Assembly (NCBI GenBank): GCA_025449975.1
Contig: JANWIG010000054.1
Location: 1-64,000, forward strand
DNA from: Thermoactinomycetaceae bacterium
GTDB taxonomy: Bacteria > Bacillota > Bacilli > Thermoactinomycetales > Thermoactinomycetaceae
Direction of reading: 5' to 3'
Length of the DNA: 64,000 bases
The position numbers were made by a program, and so were the translations under genes. The notes beneath the pieces were generated by a model. It saw only the letters and a list, made by a program, of their open reading frames with translations, did not search any database and had not been told where the DNA came from. Shown piece after piece: positions 16,756-25,384 of this stretch. The first letter of the stretch is position 1, and every line of letters starts with the position of its first letter.

Positions 16756-18195
16756 ATGAAGCCACGTACGATGTTTGAGAAAATTTGGGATCAACATGTG
16801 GTTGAACAAAAAGAGGGAAAACCAGCTATTATCTATATCGACTTGCATCTGGTTCACGAAGTCACTTCTCCGCAAGCATTTGAGGGACTTCGCTTAGCCG
16901 GACGGAAGTTGCGCCGTCCTGATTTGACAATGGCGGTCATGGATCACAATGTGCCGACCACAGACCGCAGTCTTCCGATTCAGGATCCGATTGCGAAAAA
17001 ACAAATCGATACCTTAGCGAAAAACTGTAAAGACTTCGGAGTGACGTTATTTGATTTGCATAGTCCGAAGCAAGGGATTGTCCATGTTGTCGGACCAGAA
17101 CTCGGTCTAACCCTTCCGGGAAAAACGATTGTTTGTGGCGATAGCCATACTTCAACTCATGGCGCTTTTGGGGCGCTAGCATTTGGAATTGGGACCAGTG
17201 AAGTGGAGCATGTGATGGCCACCCAATGTTTGCAACAACATAAGCCCAAAACGATGGAAGTTCATTTTAAAGGATCTCTTCAGCCAGGAGTAACCGCGAA
17301 AGATGCGATTCTCGCTTTAATCGCGCAAATTGGAACCGCTGGAGCGACCGGTTATGTGATTGAGTATACGGGTGAAGCGATTCGTTCGATGTCGATGGAA
17401 GAGCGGATGACGATCTGCAATATGTCGATTGAAGCAGGAGCTCGTGCTGGGTTGATCGCACCGGATGAAACCACTTTTGCCTATTTAGAAGGAAGACCTT
17501 ATGCTCCGAAAGGGGAGCTATTTAAACAAGCGGTGGAAGACTGGAAGAAGTTAGCTACTGATGAAGGGGCAGAATTTGATGCACGAGTAGTGGTGGATCT
17601 CGATCAGGTTGCGCCACAAGTTACTTGGGGCACGAGCCCAGGGATGGGAATGGCGATTACGGATACCATTCCAGACCCCAATTCCTTTGCGACAGAGACA
17701 GAACAACAAGCGGCCAAATTGGCTCTGGAATATATGGGGCTGAAAGCGGGCCAATCGATGACGGAAGTCAAAGTAGATCGGGTCTTTATCGGCTCCTGTA
17801 CCAACTCACGCATTGAGGATTTACGTGCTGCTGCTCGTGTAGCGCAAGGATATCAAGTAGCGCCACATGTCCAAGCGCTGGTTGTGCCCGGTTCGCAGCA
17901 GGTGAAAAAGCAAGCAGAAGAAGAAGGACTGGATCAAATCTTTAAAGAGGCAGGTTTTGAATGGCGCGAAGCAGGCTGTAGCATGTGTTTGGGGATGAAT
18001 CCGGACATTTTATCACCTGGTGAACGGTGTGCGTCGACGTCGAATCGCAACTTTGAAGGACGGCAAGGACGTGGAGGTCGTACCCATCTGGTCAGTCCAG
18101 AAATGGCAGCCGCTGCGGCCATCAAAGGGCATTTTGTCGATGTGCGGAAATGGCAGTTTAAGCAGAAAGGAGGAAAATCCTATGCAACCGTTTAA
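16756..18195 (+). CDS. leuC: 3-Isopropylmalate dehydratase, large subunit
   Basis: Aconitase-family subunit holding a [4Fe-4S] cluster; with LeuD it isomerises 2- to 3-isopropylmalate. 479 residues. Cluster ligands are in [12 protein letters not shown] and the [10 protein letters not shown] pair; substrate motifs [25 protein letters not shown] and [13 protein letters not shown] are present. ATG 16756 is preceded by GAGGTGA at a 5-nt spacing; the GTG at 16747 overlaps that SD. The 3' end overlaps leuD by 14 nt, which fits stoichiometric coupling of the two subunits. Confidence 0.96.
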   Translation: MKPRTMFEKIWDQHVVEQKEGKPAIIYIDLHLVHEVTSPQAFEGLRLAGRKLRRPDLTMAVMDHNVPTTDRSLPIQDPIAKKQIDTLAKNCKDFGVTLFDLHSPKQGIVHVVGPELGLTLPGKTIVCGDSHTSTHGAFGALAFGIGTSEVEHVMATQCLQQHKPKTMEVHFKGSLQPGVTAKDAILALIAQIGTAGATGYVIEYTGEAIRSMSMEERMTICNMSIEAGARAGLIAPDETTFAYLEGRPYAPKGELFKQAVEDWKKLATDEGAEFDARVVVDLDQVAPQVTWGTSPGMGMAITDTIPDPNSFATETEQQAAKLALEYMGLKAGQSMTEVKVDRVFIGSCTNSRIEDLRAAARVAQGYQVAPHVQALVVPGSQQVKKQAEEEGLDQIFKEAGFEWREAGCSMCLGMNPDILSPGERCASTSNRNFEGRQGRGGRTHLVSPEMAAAAAIKGHFVDVRKWQFKQKGGKSYATV

Positions 18196-18787
18196 GCAAC
18201 ATACCGGAGTGGTCGCTCCACTGGATCGAGCCAATGTAGATACCGATGCGATTATACCTAAACAATTTTTAAAACGGATTGAGCGTTCCGGATTTGGACA
18301 GTTTTTGTTTTATGATTGGCGTTTTGAAGAGGACGGAAAGCCCAACCCCTCTTTTGTATTAAACCAAGATCCATATAATCAGGCGACGATTCTCCTCGCC
18401 CGTGAAAACTTTGGCTGTGGTTCCTCACGGGAACATGCCCCATGGGCGTTGCTCGACTTTGGCTTTCGTGCCATCATCGCTCCGTCGTTTGCTGATATTT
18501 TTTATAATAACTGCTTTAAAAATGGTATTCTTCCGATTCGATTGACGGAAGAACAAGTGGCTGAGTTATTTGAACGAACCTATCAGACCCAAGGATATCC
18601 GTTGACAATTGATCTGGAGCAGCAGGTAGTGACCGATACAAACGGTTTGCGCTTCTCCTTTGAAGTGGATGAATATCGCCGCTATTGTCTCCTCAACGGG
18701 CTAGACGATATTGGAATTACTTTGCAATCCGAAGCAGCCATTGCGGCTTATGAACAAAAAAGACCTCTCTATTATGAAAATAGATAA
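18182..18787 (+). CDS. leuD: 3-Isopropylmalate dehydratase, small subunit
   Basis: 201-residue swivel-domain partner of LeuC. It begins [31 protein letters not shown], the standard LeuD start, and has [15 protein letters not shown], the conserved active-site loop, then [19 protein letters not shown] 18182 follows AAAGGAGGAAAATCC inside the last codons of leuC; the much longer open frame upstream is a shadow of leuC. A terminator at 18791-18830 closes the operon. Confidence 0.97.
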   Translation: MQPFKQHTGVVAPLDRANVDTDAIIPKQFLKRIERSGFGQFLFYDWRFEEDGKPNPSFVLNQDPYNQATILLARENFGCGSSREHAPWALLDFGFRAIIAPSFADIFYNNCFKNGILPIRLTEEQVAELFERTYQTQGYPLTIDLEQQVVTDTNGLRFSFEVDEYRRYCLLNGLDDIGITLQSEAAIAAYEQKRPLYYENR

Positions 18788-18790
18788 AAG

Positions 18791-18830
18791 ATAAAGACCG
18801 CCAAATGAAATAAGGCGGTCTTTTGTCTTT
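18791..18830 (+). terminator. Terminator of leuABCD
   Basis: AAAGACCGCC (18793-18802) pairs with GGCGGTCTTT (18814-18823) followed by TTTG and further T. Confidence 0.85.
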
Positions 18831-19084
18831 CGATCCTTCCACAGGCGAAAGTCAAGCCAATTCTCTGATAGTGAGCGGTTGAACCCGTTGCTGTTTTTCC
18901 AAGTGATGGAGATGATCTCCCCAAGAATCTCTCTAGGCAGTTAGAATCGACCCAAATGGGGGCCGATTAAGCGTGTGGGTGATTGGGCTCCAAACGATGG
19001 AACATTGCTCGCATGTTCCTTTACACAGAAGGTACGCTTAGCTATCCCATCCCGCTGGTAATGTAGCTTTTAAGCCGTGGGCTT
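18831..19084. other. Gene-free, hairpin-rich stretch (candidate structured RNA or decayed element)
   Basis: No ORF with a ribosome site on either strand. At least four local hairpins occur: GGAGATGATCTCC (18908-18920), AATCGACCC/GGGGGCCGATT (18945-18968), GGAACATTGCTCGCATGTTCC region (18999-19019, arms of 7 bp plus GC) and AAGCCGTGGGCTT (19072-19084). The last abuts the thiE stop and resembles end hairpins of IS200/IS605-type elements; that resemblance is only suggestive. Confidence 0.4.
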
Positions 19085-19723
19085 TCAGATCGTGTTTTCT
19101 GCCATTTGCTTTCTAAAAGCTTGCGCTGCTTGATAAGGGGATGGTGCTCTGGTAATGGCTGAAATCACAGATACCCCATTTGCTCCTGCGGAAATAACAG
19201 CTGGAGCGCGCTCGGGCGTAATTCCACCAATCCCAACGATCGGAAGGGAAGGAAGCTGTTGCCGAATTTCTGTGATCACTGCGGGTCCTTTGGGCAGATC
19301 TGCATCCGGTTTGGAAGAAGTAGCGTAAATGGGGCCCACTCCGATATAATCCGCTCCATTTTGGAGAGCCTGCTGGGCTTCATGCGGCGTTTTCGCCGAG
19401 ACACCGAGGATCCGTTTTTCCCCGATCAGCTTGCGCACGTCCTGTGCAGGGAAATCTTGTTGACCGACATGGATTCCATCGGCATCGAGCAACAAACCCA
19501 AATCGACCCGATCATTTACGATAAAAGGGATTTGGTGTTCGCGGCAGATCTGGCGCAGTTCTCGCCCCAACTGAATGATTTCAGACCAAGAACGTCCGGA
19601 ATTTTTTTCCCGAAATTGAAAACAAGTGATTCCGCCTTCGATTGCTTCACGCAACACTTGAACGGGGTCTTTCTTAAGACAATCTTGACTGCCCATAATG
19701 AGATAAAGCGAAAGATCGATCAT
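19085..19723 (-). CDS. thiE: Thiamine-phosphate synthase
   Basis: Joins HMP-pyrophosphate and the thiazole phosphate to give thiamine phosphate. 212-residue TIM barrel with FQFREKNSGRSWSEI, the diphosphate-binding IPFIVNDRVDLGLLLDADGIHVGQQD and the C-terminal VGIGGITPERAPAVISAGANGVSVISAI. ATG 19723 follows TTGGAGGAAAAG and overlaps the thiD stop by 4 nt (ATGA). The frame open to 19753 would enter thiD. The pair thiD-thiE supplies the pyrimidine arm and coupling step; the thiazole genes are elsewhere. Confidence 0.95.
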   Translation of the reverse strand: MIDLSLYLIMGSQDCLKKDPVQVLREAIEGGITCFQFREKNSGRSWSEIIQLGRELRQICREHQIPFIVNDRVDLGLLLDADGIHVGQQDFPAQDVRKLIGEKRILGVSAKTPHEAQQALQNGADYIGVGPIYATSSKPDADLPKGPAVITEIRQQLPSLPIVGIGGITPERAPAVISAGANGVSVISAITRAPSPYQAAQAFRKQMAENTI

Positions 19724-20532
19724 TCTTTTCCTCCAAATCGGCGATAAGCCCAATGATTGGTCGGACCATGTCCGGAGCCGAGTCCAAGAGTGTGCTTAAT
19801 CGCTAAGGTAATAAATTGTTTTGCCTGTTCTACTGCTTGAAGAACGGGATAACCTTTGGCTAGAAAAGCGGTAATCGCGGCGGAAAACGTACAACCTGTT
19901 CCATGGGTATGGGCTGTCTGAAAACGGGGGGAAGGTAAGGAAGTAAAGGTTTGTCCATCATACAAGAGATCGTCGGCGTTAGATGGATCATCGGCATGCC
20001 CCCCTTTAATGACGACATGTTTAGCACCGAGTTCGATAAAAAAGCGCGCAGCCTCTTGGCGATCTGACATCGTTCGGATCGGTTTTCCCAGCAAAACCTC
20101 TGCTTCAGGCAGATTGGGAGTGACGACCATCGCGAGCGGGATCAAGTACTCTTTGATCGCGATCCGAGCCTCTTCATCTAATAAAGAATGACCACTTTTT
20201 GAAATCATGACTGGATCAATGACGAGGTTTGTTATCTGATAGTCGTTAATCTTATTGGCGATAATTTGCATGATGTCTACATTGGAAATCATTCCTGTTT
20301 TAACGGCATGGACACCCAAGTCAGTAATCACCGCGTCAATCTGTTTGGTAACCAGATCAGGAGAGATTTCTTGAACACCGTAAACGCCCAACGTGTTTTG
20401 GGCAGTGATCGCTGTAATGGCACTCATTCCAAACACTTCTAACTCTTGAAAAGTTTTTAAGTCGGCTTGAATGCCTGCGCCACCACCACTGTCGGAACCA
20501 GCGATCGTGAGAGCACGGGCGATTACATTCAT
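19720..20532 (-). CDS. thiD: Hydroxymethylpyrimidine/phosphomethylpyrimidine kinase
   Basis: Phosphorylates HMP and HMP-P for thiamine synthesis. 270-residue ribokinase-fold protein: ALTIAGSDSGGGAGIQADLKTF at the N-terminus, VIDPVMISKSGHSLL in the middle, and the anion-hole/catalytic motif HTHGTGCTFSAAITAFLAKG near residue 215, with Asp in the GTGC context replaced as usual by Cys for this family. ATG 20532 behind AAAGGAGTGCCACG. I find no THI-box riboswitch in the 190 bp upstream, so control of this pair is probably not by TPP riboswitch. Confidence 0.95.
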   Translation of the reverse strand: MNVIARALTIAGSDSGGGAGIQADLKTFQELEVFGMSAITAITAQNTLGVYGVQEISPDLVTKQIDAVITDLGVHAVKTGMISNVDIMQIIANKINDYQITNLVIDPVMISKSGHSLLDEEARIAIKEYLIPLAMVVTPNLPEAEVLLGKPIRTMSDRQEAARFFIELGAKHVVIKGGHADDPSNADDLLYDGQTFTSLPSPRFQTAHTHGTGCTFSAAITAFLAKGYPVLQAVEQAKQFITLAIKHTLGLGSGHGPTNHWAYRRFGGKE

Positions 20533-20564
20533 CGTGGCACTCCTTTCTGTGGATAATCAATTTG

Positions 20565-20593
20565 ATTATAACAGGGAAGTAAAAAGTTGTCTG
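20565..20593 (-). promoter_or_regulatory. Probable promoter of thiD-thiE
   Basis: Minus strand CAGACA (20593-20588), 17 nt, perfect TATAAT (20570-20565), about 33 bp ahead of the thiD start. Confidence 0.5.
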
Positions 20594-20720
20594 GCGTGCT
20601 CGTCAAGTATCGGCAAGCAACATGACAAGGTGTTTCTAGCAAATGAAATATTTATTGATAGCTGATATAATATCAACTATGTAGATTTATTTTAACGGAA
20701 TTATCTGGAGGGATATGGAG

Positions 20721-21419
20721 ATGGGCAATCAAAAGAAACGAGGACCCGATCTATCAATGATTACAATGGTCACTGTCTTGATTCTGATGGTGGGATTAGG
20801 AATATATGCCTTGGTAGCGAATTTTGTAGATGACGACTCTTCCAATCAAGCTGGCTCAGAAAATACAGCAACAACCGCCTCACTTACCGAAAACCAACCA
20901 TCGATCGGAAAGGCTGATGCGCCCGTCAAGCTGGTCGAGTTTGGTGATTATAAATGTCCGAGTTGTCGGCAATTTACACTTGAAACATTTCCAAAGCTAA
21001 AACAAGAGTATATTGATACAGGGAAAGTACAATTCTTTTTCGTTAACTTTGCTTTTCTAAGTCAAGATTCATTGGCTGCCGCGATCGCCAGTGAAGCGAT
21101 CTATAGCCAAAATCCTGAATCCTTCTGGAAATTCCATGAGTTGCTATATCAAAATCAGGACGCAAAGGAAAGTTGGTCCGAAACCAACTATCTAGTCGAT
21201 TTAGTGAAGAAACATTTACCGGAGATTGACGCAAATAAGCTGAGTGAAGACTTGAAAAATGAAACGTATAAAAACGTTGTTGCCAATGAGAATCGGTTGG
21301 CAACCGCAAAGCTGGTTGAGTATGTTCCAACCGTTTTTGTAAATGGTAAGAAGACGGATGCGGCTTTGGATTATGAGGAACTAAAAAAAGTCATTGAGGA
21401 TGAGTTAAAGAAAAAATGA
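20721..21419 (+). CDS. bdbD: Membrane-anchored thiol-disulfide oxidoreductase (DsbA family, BdbD-like)
   Basis: 232 residues: one N-terminal membrane anchor (about 13-33), a Ser/Thr/Asn-rich linker, then a DsbA-type thioredoxin domain with the redox motif Cys79-Pro-Ser-Cys82 in GDYKCPSCRQF and the cis-Pro loop VEYVPTVFVNGK. It should oxidise cysteine pairs in exported proteins on the outer face of the membrane. ATG 20721 is 8 nt from GGAGGG; ATG 20715 is the in-frame alternative. The stop overlaps the next gene, its probable quinone-linked reoxidase, by 4 nt (ATGA). Confidence 0.9.
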   Translation: MGNQKKRGPDLSMITMVTVLILMVGLGIYALVANFVDDDSSNQAGSENTATTASLTENQPSIGKADAPVKLVEFGDYKCPSCRQFTLETFPKLKQEYIDTGKVQFFFVNFAFLSQDSLAAAIASEAIYSQNPESFWKFHELLYQNQDAKESWSETNYLVDLVKKHLPEIDANKLSEDLKNETYKNVVANENRLATAKLVEYVPTVFVNGKKTDAALDYEELKKVIEDELKKK

Positions 21420-21832
21420 GTACCACATTTCAGCGCTTCGGACTTTATTTCGCTTGGATTGTTGCGCTTGTAGCTACTCTTGGGAGTCTCTATTTTAGTG
21501 AAATCGCTCGATATGTTCCATGCACTTTGTGTTGGTATCAGCGAATTTTTATGTATCCGCTTGTGATTTTGTTGGGAATCGCTTCCTACCGAAGTGATGC
21601 GCGCATTGTGACTTATGCGTTACCTCTCTCCGTGACCGGTGGTTTGATTTCGTTGTATCACTATTTGATACAGAAAGTTCCTTTCTTAAAAGAGACGGAA
21701 CCATGTAAAGTAGGCATTCCATGTACCGAGGATTATATCAATTGGCTTGGGTTTATTACCATTCCGTTGCTTGCACTTATCGCCTTTATCTTGATTACCC
21801 TGTTTTTGATTTTGTATAAAAGAAATCAGTAA
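21416..21832 (+). CDS. bdbC: Disulfide bond formation protein, DsbB/BdbC type
   Basis: 138-residue four-helix membrane protein that reoxidises the DsbA-type partner and passes electrons to quinone. It carries the DsbB redox pair Cys36-Thr-Leu-Cys39 in PCTLCWYQRI, and the second extracytoplasmic pair Cys97/Cys103 in PCKVGIPC. The length matches BdbC. The gene is translationally coupled to bdbD. The pair can support disulfide formation in competence or secreted proteins; the sequence does not show which substrates. Confidence 0.93.
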   Translation: MSTTFQRFGLYFAWIVALVATLGSLYFSEIARYVPCTLCWYQRIFMYPLVILLGIASYRSDARIVTYALPLSVTGGLISLYHYLIQKVPFLKETEPCKVGIPCTEDYINWLGFITIPLLALIAFILITLFLILYKRNQ

Positions 21833-21933
21833 TTTGCTAAGTCCAAAAGAAAATCCACTTATAGGTGTCCATACCGACAGAACCCTTTCGACATACATTG
21901 GTGGAGTAGAAGCCAATCGGAAGGGGGATGTAG

Positions 21934-22080
21934 ATGGATCCTATAAAAAGCAAAGGTTTTTTTGGATTTGGACTGGGATGGTGGGCTGTCCTCGCCGTGA
22001 TTGTCGTATTGTTTCTCTTCTTTGCCTTTTACTGGTGGGGAGGTCTTTATGGTGGATTTGGTGGCGGTGTTTATTATTAA
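21934..22080 (+). CDS. Small membrane protein of 48 residues (unknown)
   Basis: Short ORF starting MDPIKSKGFFGFGLGWW, with one membrane helix (about residues 17-34, AVLAVIVVLFLFFAFYW) and a Gly/Tyr-rich tail GGLYGGFGGGVYY. SD AAGGGGG lies 4-9 nt ahead of ATG 21934, and a long hairpin follows at 22093, so it looks like a real transcription unit. The Gly-rich tail recalls the tiny YjcZ-type sporulation peptides, but I cannot claim homology. It lies between bdbC and the convergent sspI. Confidence 0.6.
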   Translation: MDPIKSKGFFGFGLGWWAVLAVIVVLFLFFAFYWWGGLYGGFGGGVYY

Positions 22081-22092
22081 ACATATATCAGC

Positions 22093-22134
22093 AAAGAGTC
22101 CCTCTACTTGCTTCACAGTGGAGGGACTCTTTGT
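22093..22134 (+). terminator. Hairpin terminator between the small membrane ORF and sspI
   Basis: AAAGAGTCCCTCTAC (22093-22107) pairs with GTGGAGGGACTCTTT (22118-22132), with one G-U pair. The T-run is short; it may act in both directions. Confidence 0.7.
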
Positions 22135-22176
22135 GCTAGCCGGCGAAATGCCGTTTGACGATGCTAAACCATATCT

Positions 22177-22413
22177 TCACTTCAAGTTGGGAGCAGGTAC
22201 GGGATTTTGGGTTAACCGTTGATGTAAAATGGAAATCATCTGCTGTTGGAGTCTGGGATCACACTGGGTCCAGATCGCTTCAAAAATCACACCTAAACCA
22301 GGAAGGTATTTTTCCTCTCCCTGTCGGATGGAATCTTCAACGAGATCGGTCAACTCTTGGGTACTCAGCTTTTGGATGTTATGGATGACAGCGCCGCGAA
22401 TATTGAAGCTCAT
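22177..22413 (-). CDS. sspI: Small acid-soluble spore protein SspI
   Basis: 78-residue minor SASP. It keeps the family pattern: N-terminal MSFNIRGAVIHNIQ, then VEDSIRQGEEKYLPGLGVIFEAIWTQCD, matching B. subtilis SspI ([24 protein letters not shown]). Such proteins are made in the forespore under sigma-G and degraded at germination. ATG 22413 follows AAAGGAGAAA. It lies divergent from the K+ transport subunit and next to the ysgA-pheST block, as in B. subtilis. I could not find a clear sigma-G promoter by eye. Confidence 0.92.
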   Translation of the reverse strand: MSFNIRGAVIHNIQKLSTQELTDLVEDSIRQGEEKYLPGLGVIFEAIWTQCDPRLQQQMISILHQRLTQNPVPAPNLK

Positions 22414-22572
22414 GATGTGCCGTTTCTCCTTTCAAAAGATCTCATCGACTTGCTGTGGCAGTTCTGGTTACTCTTAGTGAGGCAGATTTTTATCAATAAT
22501 ATTTACAGAATCACGTTACTCTATTCAAAAAATACTTGGATATAATGAATGATATATGCTGGAGGTGCTACA

Positions 22573-23244
22573 ATGAGTAAACAGTTTGCCGTCATTGGTT
22601 TGGGCAGATTTGGTTCCAGTGTTGCTAAAACACTTCATTCCATGGGATATGAAGTACTGGCAATCGATCGAGATTCCGGACGAGTTCAAGATTTAGCACA
22701 AATTCTGATGCATGTCATCGAAGCGGATTCAACCGATGAGATGGCTTTAAAAGCGCTAGGCATTCGCAACTTTGATGTGGTCGTGGTGGCCATTGGCGAA
22801 GATATCCAAGCGAGTATTATGACCACCTTGATTTTAAAAGAGATGGGTGTAAAGAAAGTAGTTGTGAAAGCACAAAACGACTTGCATGGCAAAGTGTTAG
22901 AAAAAATCGGGGCTGATAAAGTGGTTTACCCTGAACGAGATATGGGAATTCGTCTTGTCCACAACTTGATTTCTCCGAATATCCTCGACTATGTCGAATT
23001 ATCGAACGACTATAGTATTATTGAAGTAAAAGCGAGCAAGTTTTTTGATGGTGAAACGCTTCAATCGCTAAATATTCGTCAACGTTTTGGCTGTAATGTG
23101 ATGGCAATCAAACGAAATGATAAGTATAATATTACTCCATCCGCCAAAGATGTGGTTCGAACAGGTGATACGTTGGTCGTGATCGGTCATAATGATGATT
23201 TGCAAAAATTAGAAGAAGTGTGTGTAAATGATTATGAAGCATAA
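22573..23244 (+). CDS. K+ uptake regulatory subunit, RCK/TrkA type (KtrA/KtrC-like)
   Basis: 223-residue cytosolic gating ring subunit of Ktr-type K+ transporters. RCK_N Rossmann domain with FAVIGLGRFGSSVAKTL (nucleotide-binding GxGxxG) and acidic Asp at the end of the second strand (AIDRDSGRV); RCK_C domain from about residue 140. It binds ATP/ADP or c-di-AMP in relatives. ATG 22573 after TGGAGGTG. No KtrB/KtrD channel gene is adjacent, which fits the KtrC-type orphan arrangement. The 3' end overlaps the next gene by 17 nt. Confidence 0.9.
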   Translation: MSKQFAVIGLGRFGSSVAKTLHSMGYEVLAIDRDSGRVQDLAQILMHVIEADSTDEMALKALGIRNFDVVVVAIGEDIQASIMTTLILKEMGVKKVVVKAQNDLHGKVLEKIGADKVVYPERDMGIRLVHNLISPNILDYVELSNDYSIIEVKASKFFDGETLQSLNIRQRFGCNVMAIKRNDKYNITPSAKDVVRTGDTLVVIGHNDDLQKLEEVCVNDYEA

Positions 23245-24040
23245 ATTTATTCAGCTAACCTCTCCACAAAATGAGCAGTTTAAAAAATGGAAAAAATTAA
23301 AAACACGGAAAGGTCGCGAGAAAAGCCGATCATTGCTAGTGGAAGGTGAACATCTTGTCCAAGAAGCGGTTCGTGCCCAAGTACCGATCCGTGCCCTGAT
23401 CATCGATCGAAAGCAAAAAGAGAAAGTGAAAGCGTGGAATCTCTCTTCTCCTACATATGAACTTCCCACTGAATTGTTTAACCAGCTGGTGGATACAGAA
23501 TCACCGCAAGGGGTGATCGCAGAGATCGAAATCAAATTTTGGCAGGTGGAAGAACTGCTGCCGATCCAAGCGGAACAATGGACGTTTTTGTTATTGGATG
23601 AAGTACAAGACCCTGGAAACTTGGGAACGATCTTGCGAACAGCTGAGTCTGCAGGTGTAAAGGGCATTTTTCTTGGGAAAGGGACAGTCGATCCATACAA
23701 TCCGAAAGTGGTGCGAGCAGCGATGGGATCCGTTTTTCGCTTGCCGTTGATTTCGTTACCGCTTCCGGAGGTATTCTCGCTGCTGCAAAAGTGGGATGTG
23801 CAATTGATTGGAACGTCACCTCATGCGGGGAAGATGCCATTTGAACTGCGTTTTCCTAGCAAAGTCGCTTTTGTCTTAGGCAATGAAGGGCGGGGGATTG
23901 CTCCTGGGCATCTTGCGATGCTAGATACCCATGTGATGATTCCCATGCCGGGGAAGACAGAGTCGCTAAATGTTGCCGTGACGGGGGCGATTCTGTTATA
24001 TGAACGAATTCGTCAACAGATGGCAGGTTGCAACGTATAA
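23228..24040 (+). CDS. SpoU/TrmH-family RNA 2'-O-methyltransferase (YsgA-like)
   Basis: 270 residues with an N-terminal L30e-like substrate-binding domain (about 10-105) and a C-terminal trefoil-knot SPOUT domain. Motif 1 LDEVQDPGNLGTILRTAESAGV, motif 2 VLGNEGRGI and motif 3 IPMPGKTESLNVAVTGAILLYE are all intact. Likely target is 23S rRNA, position unknown. ATG 23228 lies within the end of the RCK gene; ATG 23234 is an alternative. The pheST promoter begins inside its last codons. Same neighbours as ysgA in B. subtilis. Confidence 0.9.
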   Translation: MIMKHKFIQLTSPQNEQFKKWKKLKTRKGREKSRSLLVEGEHLVQEAVRAQVPIRALIIDRKQKEKVKAWNLSSPTYELPTELFNQLVDTESPQGVIAEIEIKFWQVEELLPIQAEQWTFLLLDEVQDPGNLGTILRTAESAGVKGIFLGKGTVDPYNPKVVRAAMGSVFRLPLISLPLPEVFSLLQKWDVQLIGTSPHAGKMPFELRFPSKVAFVLGNEGRGIAPGHLAMLDTHVMIPMPGKTESLNVAVTGAILLYERIRQQMAGCNV

Positions 24041-24332
24041 ATATTTTGGATATAATGGAGTCAAAATTTTTATATCATGATGCGATGACAGAGATAAGTA
24101 AACAGTGAACGCCTTCTAGGGAGGGGATGTCGTGACTGGAAGCATCTCTAAGGTAGTTGCTGTTGAAATTCACTCTGGAGCTGACCCTTGAACTGCATTT
24201 GTGCAAAGTAGAGGTGTACCGGTTTACGCCGATATCGGAATGAAGTGAGAAAGAAAGTTTTTTTGTGCTGCTTTCTTTCTAATGTAGGGTGGTACCGCGA
24301 ATCTCTCGTCCCTCAGGGCGTGAGATTTTTTT
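24028..24332 (+). promoter_or_regulatory. Promoter and phenylalanine T-box leader of pheST
   Basis: TTGCAA (24028-24033), 17 nt, TATAAT (24051-24056). The leader has Stem I from about 24085, a specifier context AAATTCAC with codon TTC (24169-24171, Phe), the T-box core AGGGTGGTACCGCG (24286-24299) and a terminator (ATCTCTCG... pairing with ...GTGAGAT, 24301-24326, then T7). Uncharged tRNA-Phe should induce pheST. Confidence 0.95.
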
Positions 24333-24370
24333 ATTTGCATAAATAAGATCGAGCAGAAAGGAGACACGGC

Positions 24371-25372
24371 ATGCAAAAGAAACTGATGGAGCTGAAGAAC
24401 TTAGCAGAGAAAAAAATTCAAACAGCCAAGGATCTTCAAGCTCTCAAAGAGATTCGAGTAGCGCTTTTAGGAAAAAAAGGTGAACTGACCAGTGTGCTGA
24501 GAGGGATGGGGAAGTTATCTCCGAAAGAACGTCCACAGATCGGAGCGTTAGCCAATAAAATTCGCAGCCAATTGGAGGCATGGATAGAAGCGAAAAGAGA
24601 GGAGCTCGAAGAAGCCAAATTTGTACAGCAATTAGCGACGGAGAAAATCGATGTGACGTTGCCTGGTGCCCCCATCACCGTCGGTGGCGTTCATCCTCTT
24701 CAGGCGGTGATTGAAGAAGTTGAAGATATTTTTATCGGAATGGGCTTTGAGGTGGCAGAAGGACCCGAAGTGGAGACGGACAAATTTAACTTTGAAATGA
24801 TGAACTTCTTAAAAGATCATCCTGCACGTGATATGCAAGATTCATTTTATATTACACCGGAAATTTTATTGCGGACGCATACTTCCGGGGTTCAGGCACG
24901 GGAGATGTTAGCCAAACAGGGTGAAGTACCTTTGCGCATTATTTGTCCGGGGAAAGTATATCGGCGTGATCAAGACGATATGACTCACTCCCATCAATTT
25001 ATGCAGATTGAGGGATTAGCGGTCGATCATAATGTGACCATGAGCGAATTAAAAGGAGTGCTCCTCACCTTTATTCATAAAGTGTTTGGAGAAGAGACAG
25101 AAGTGCGTCTGCGTCCAAGTTTCTTCCCATTTGTTGAGCCTGGTATGGAAGTGGATATTTATGATCCTCAAAAGGGATGGCTTGAAATTTTAGGTGCCGG
25201 AATGGTTCATCCACGTGTTTTAGAGAAGGCGGGCTATAACCCAGAGCGTTATACCGGCTTTGCATTTGGTCTTGGAGTTGAGCGGATTGCTATGTTGAAG
25301 TATGGAATTGATGATATCCGTCATTTCTATAACAACGATTTACGCTTCTTGCGTCAATTTCAGTCAGTTTAG
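24371..25372 (+). CDS. pheS: Phenylalanine-tRNA ligase, alpha subunit
   Basis: Catalytic subunit of the (alpha-beta)2 class II synthetase. 333 residues: an N-terminal coiled-coil (about 1-85), then the class II core with motif 2 [20 protein letters not shown] and motif 3 [41 protein letters not shown] is typical of PheS. ATG 24371 behind GAAAGGAGACACG. It is followed by pheT after 12 nt, and expressed through the T-box. Confidence 0.97.
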   Translation: MQKKLMELKNLAEKKIQTAKDLQALKEIRVALLGKKGELTSVLRGMGKLSPKERPQIGALANKIRSQLEAWIEAKREELEEAKFVQQLATEKIDVTLPGAPITVGGVHPLQAVIEEVEDIFIGMGFEVAEGPEVETDKFNFEMMNFLKDHPARDMQDSFYITPEILLRTHTSGVQAREMLAKQGEVPLRIICPGKVYRRDQDDMTHSHQFMQIEGLAVDHNVTMSELKGVLLTFIHKVFGEETEVRLRPSFFPFVEPGMEVDIYDPQKGWLEILGAGMVHPRVLEKAGYNPERYTGFAFGLGVERIAMLKYGIDDIRHFYNNDLRFLRQFQSV

Positions 25373-25384
25373 GAGGATCGAAGA

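Noticed and set aside
19259-19747. 162-codon plus-strand ORF antisense to thiE
   Set aside because: Complement of the well-supported thiE; no SD and no recognisable protein.
20533-20720. THI-box (TPP) riboswitch ahead of thiD
   Set aside because: The conserved CUGAGA and ACYUGA elements with P1 pairing are absent from the 190 bp upstream, leaving no room for the aptamer.
21834-22477. Overlapping plus-strand ORFs of 73-101 codons between bdbC and the RCK gene
   Set aside because: They cover the 48-codon ORF in another frame, a terminator and the antisense of sspI; none has an SD in the right place.
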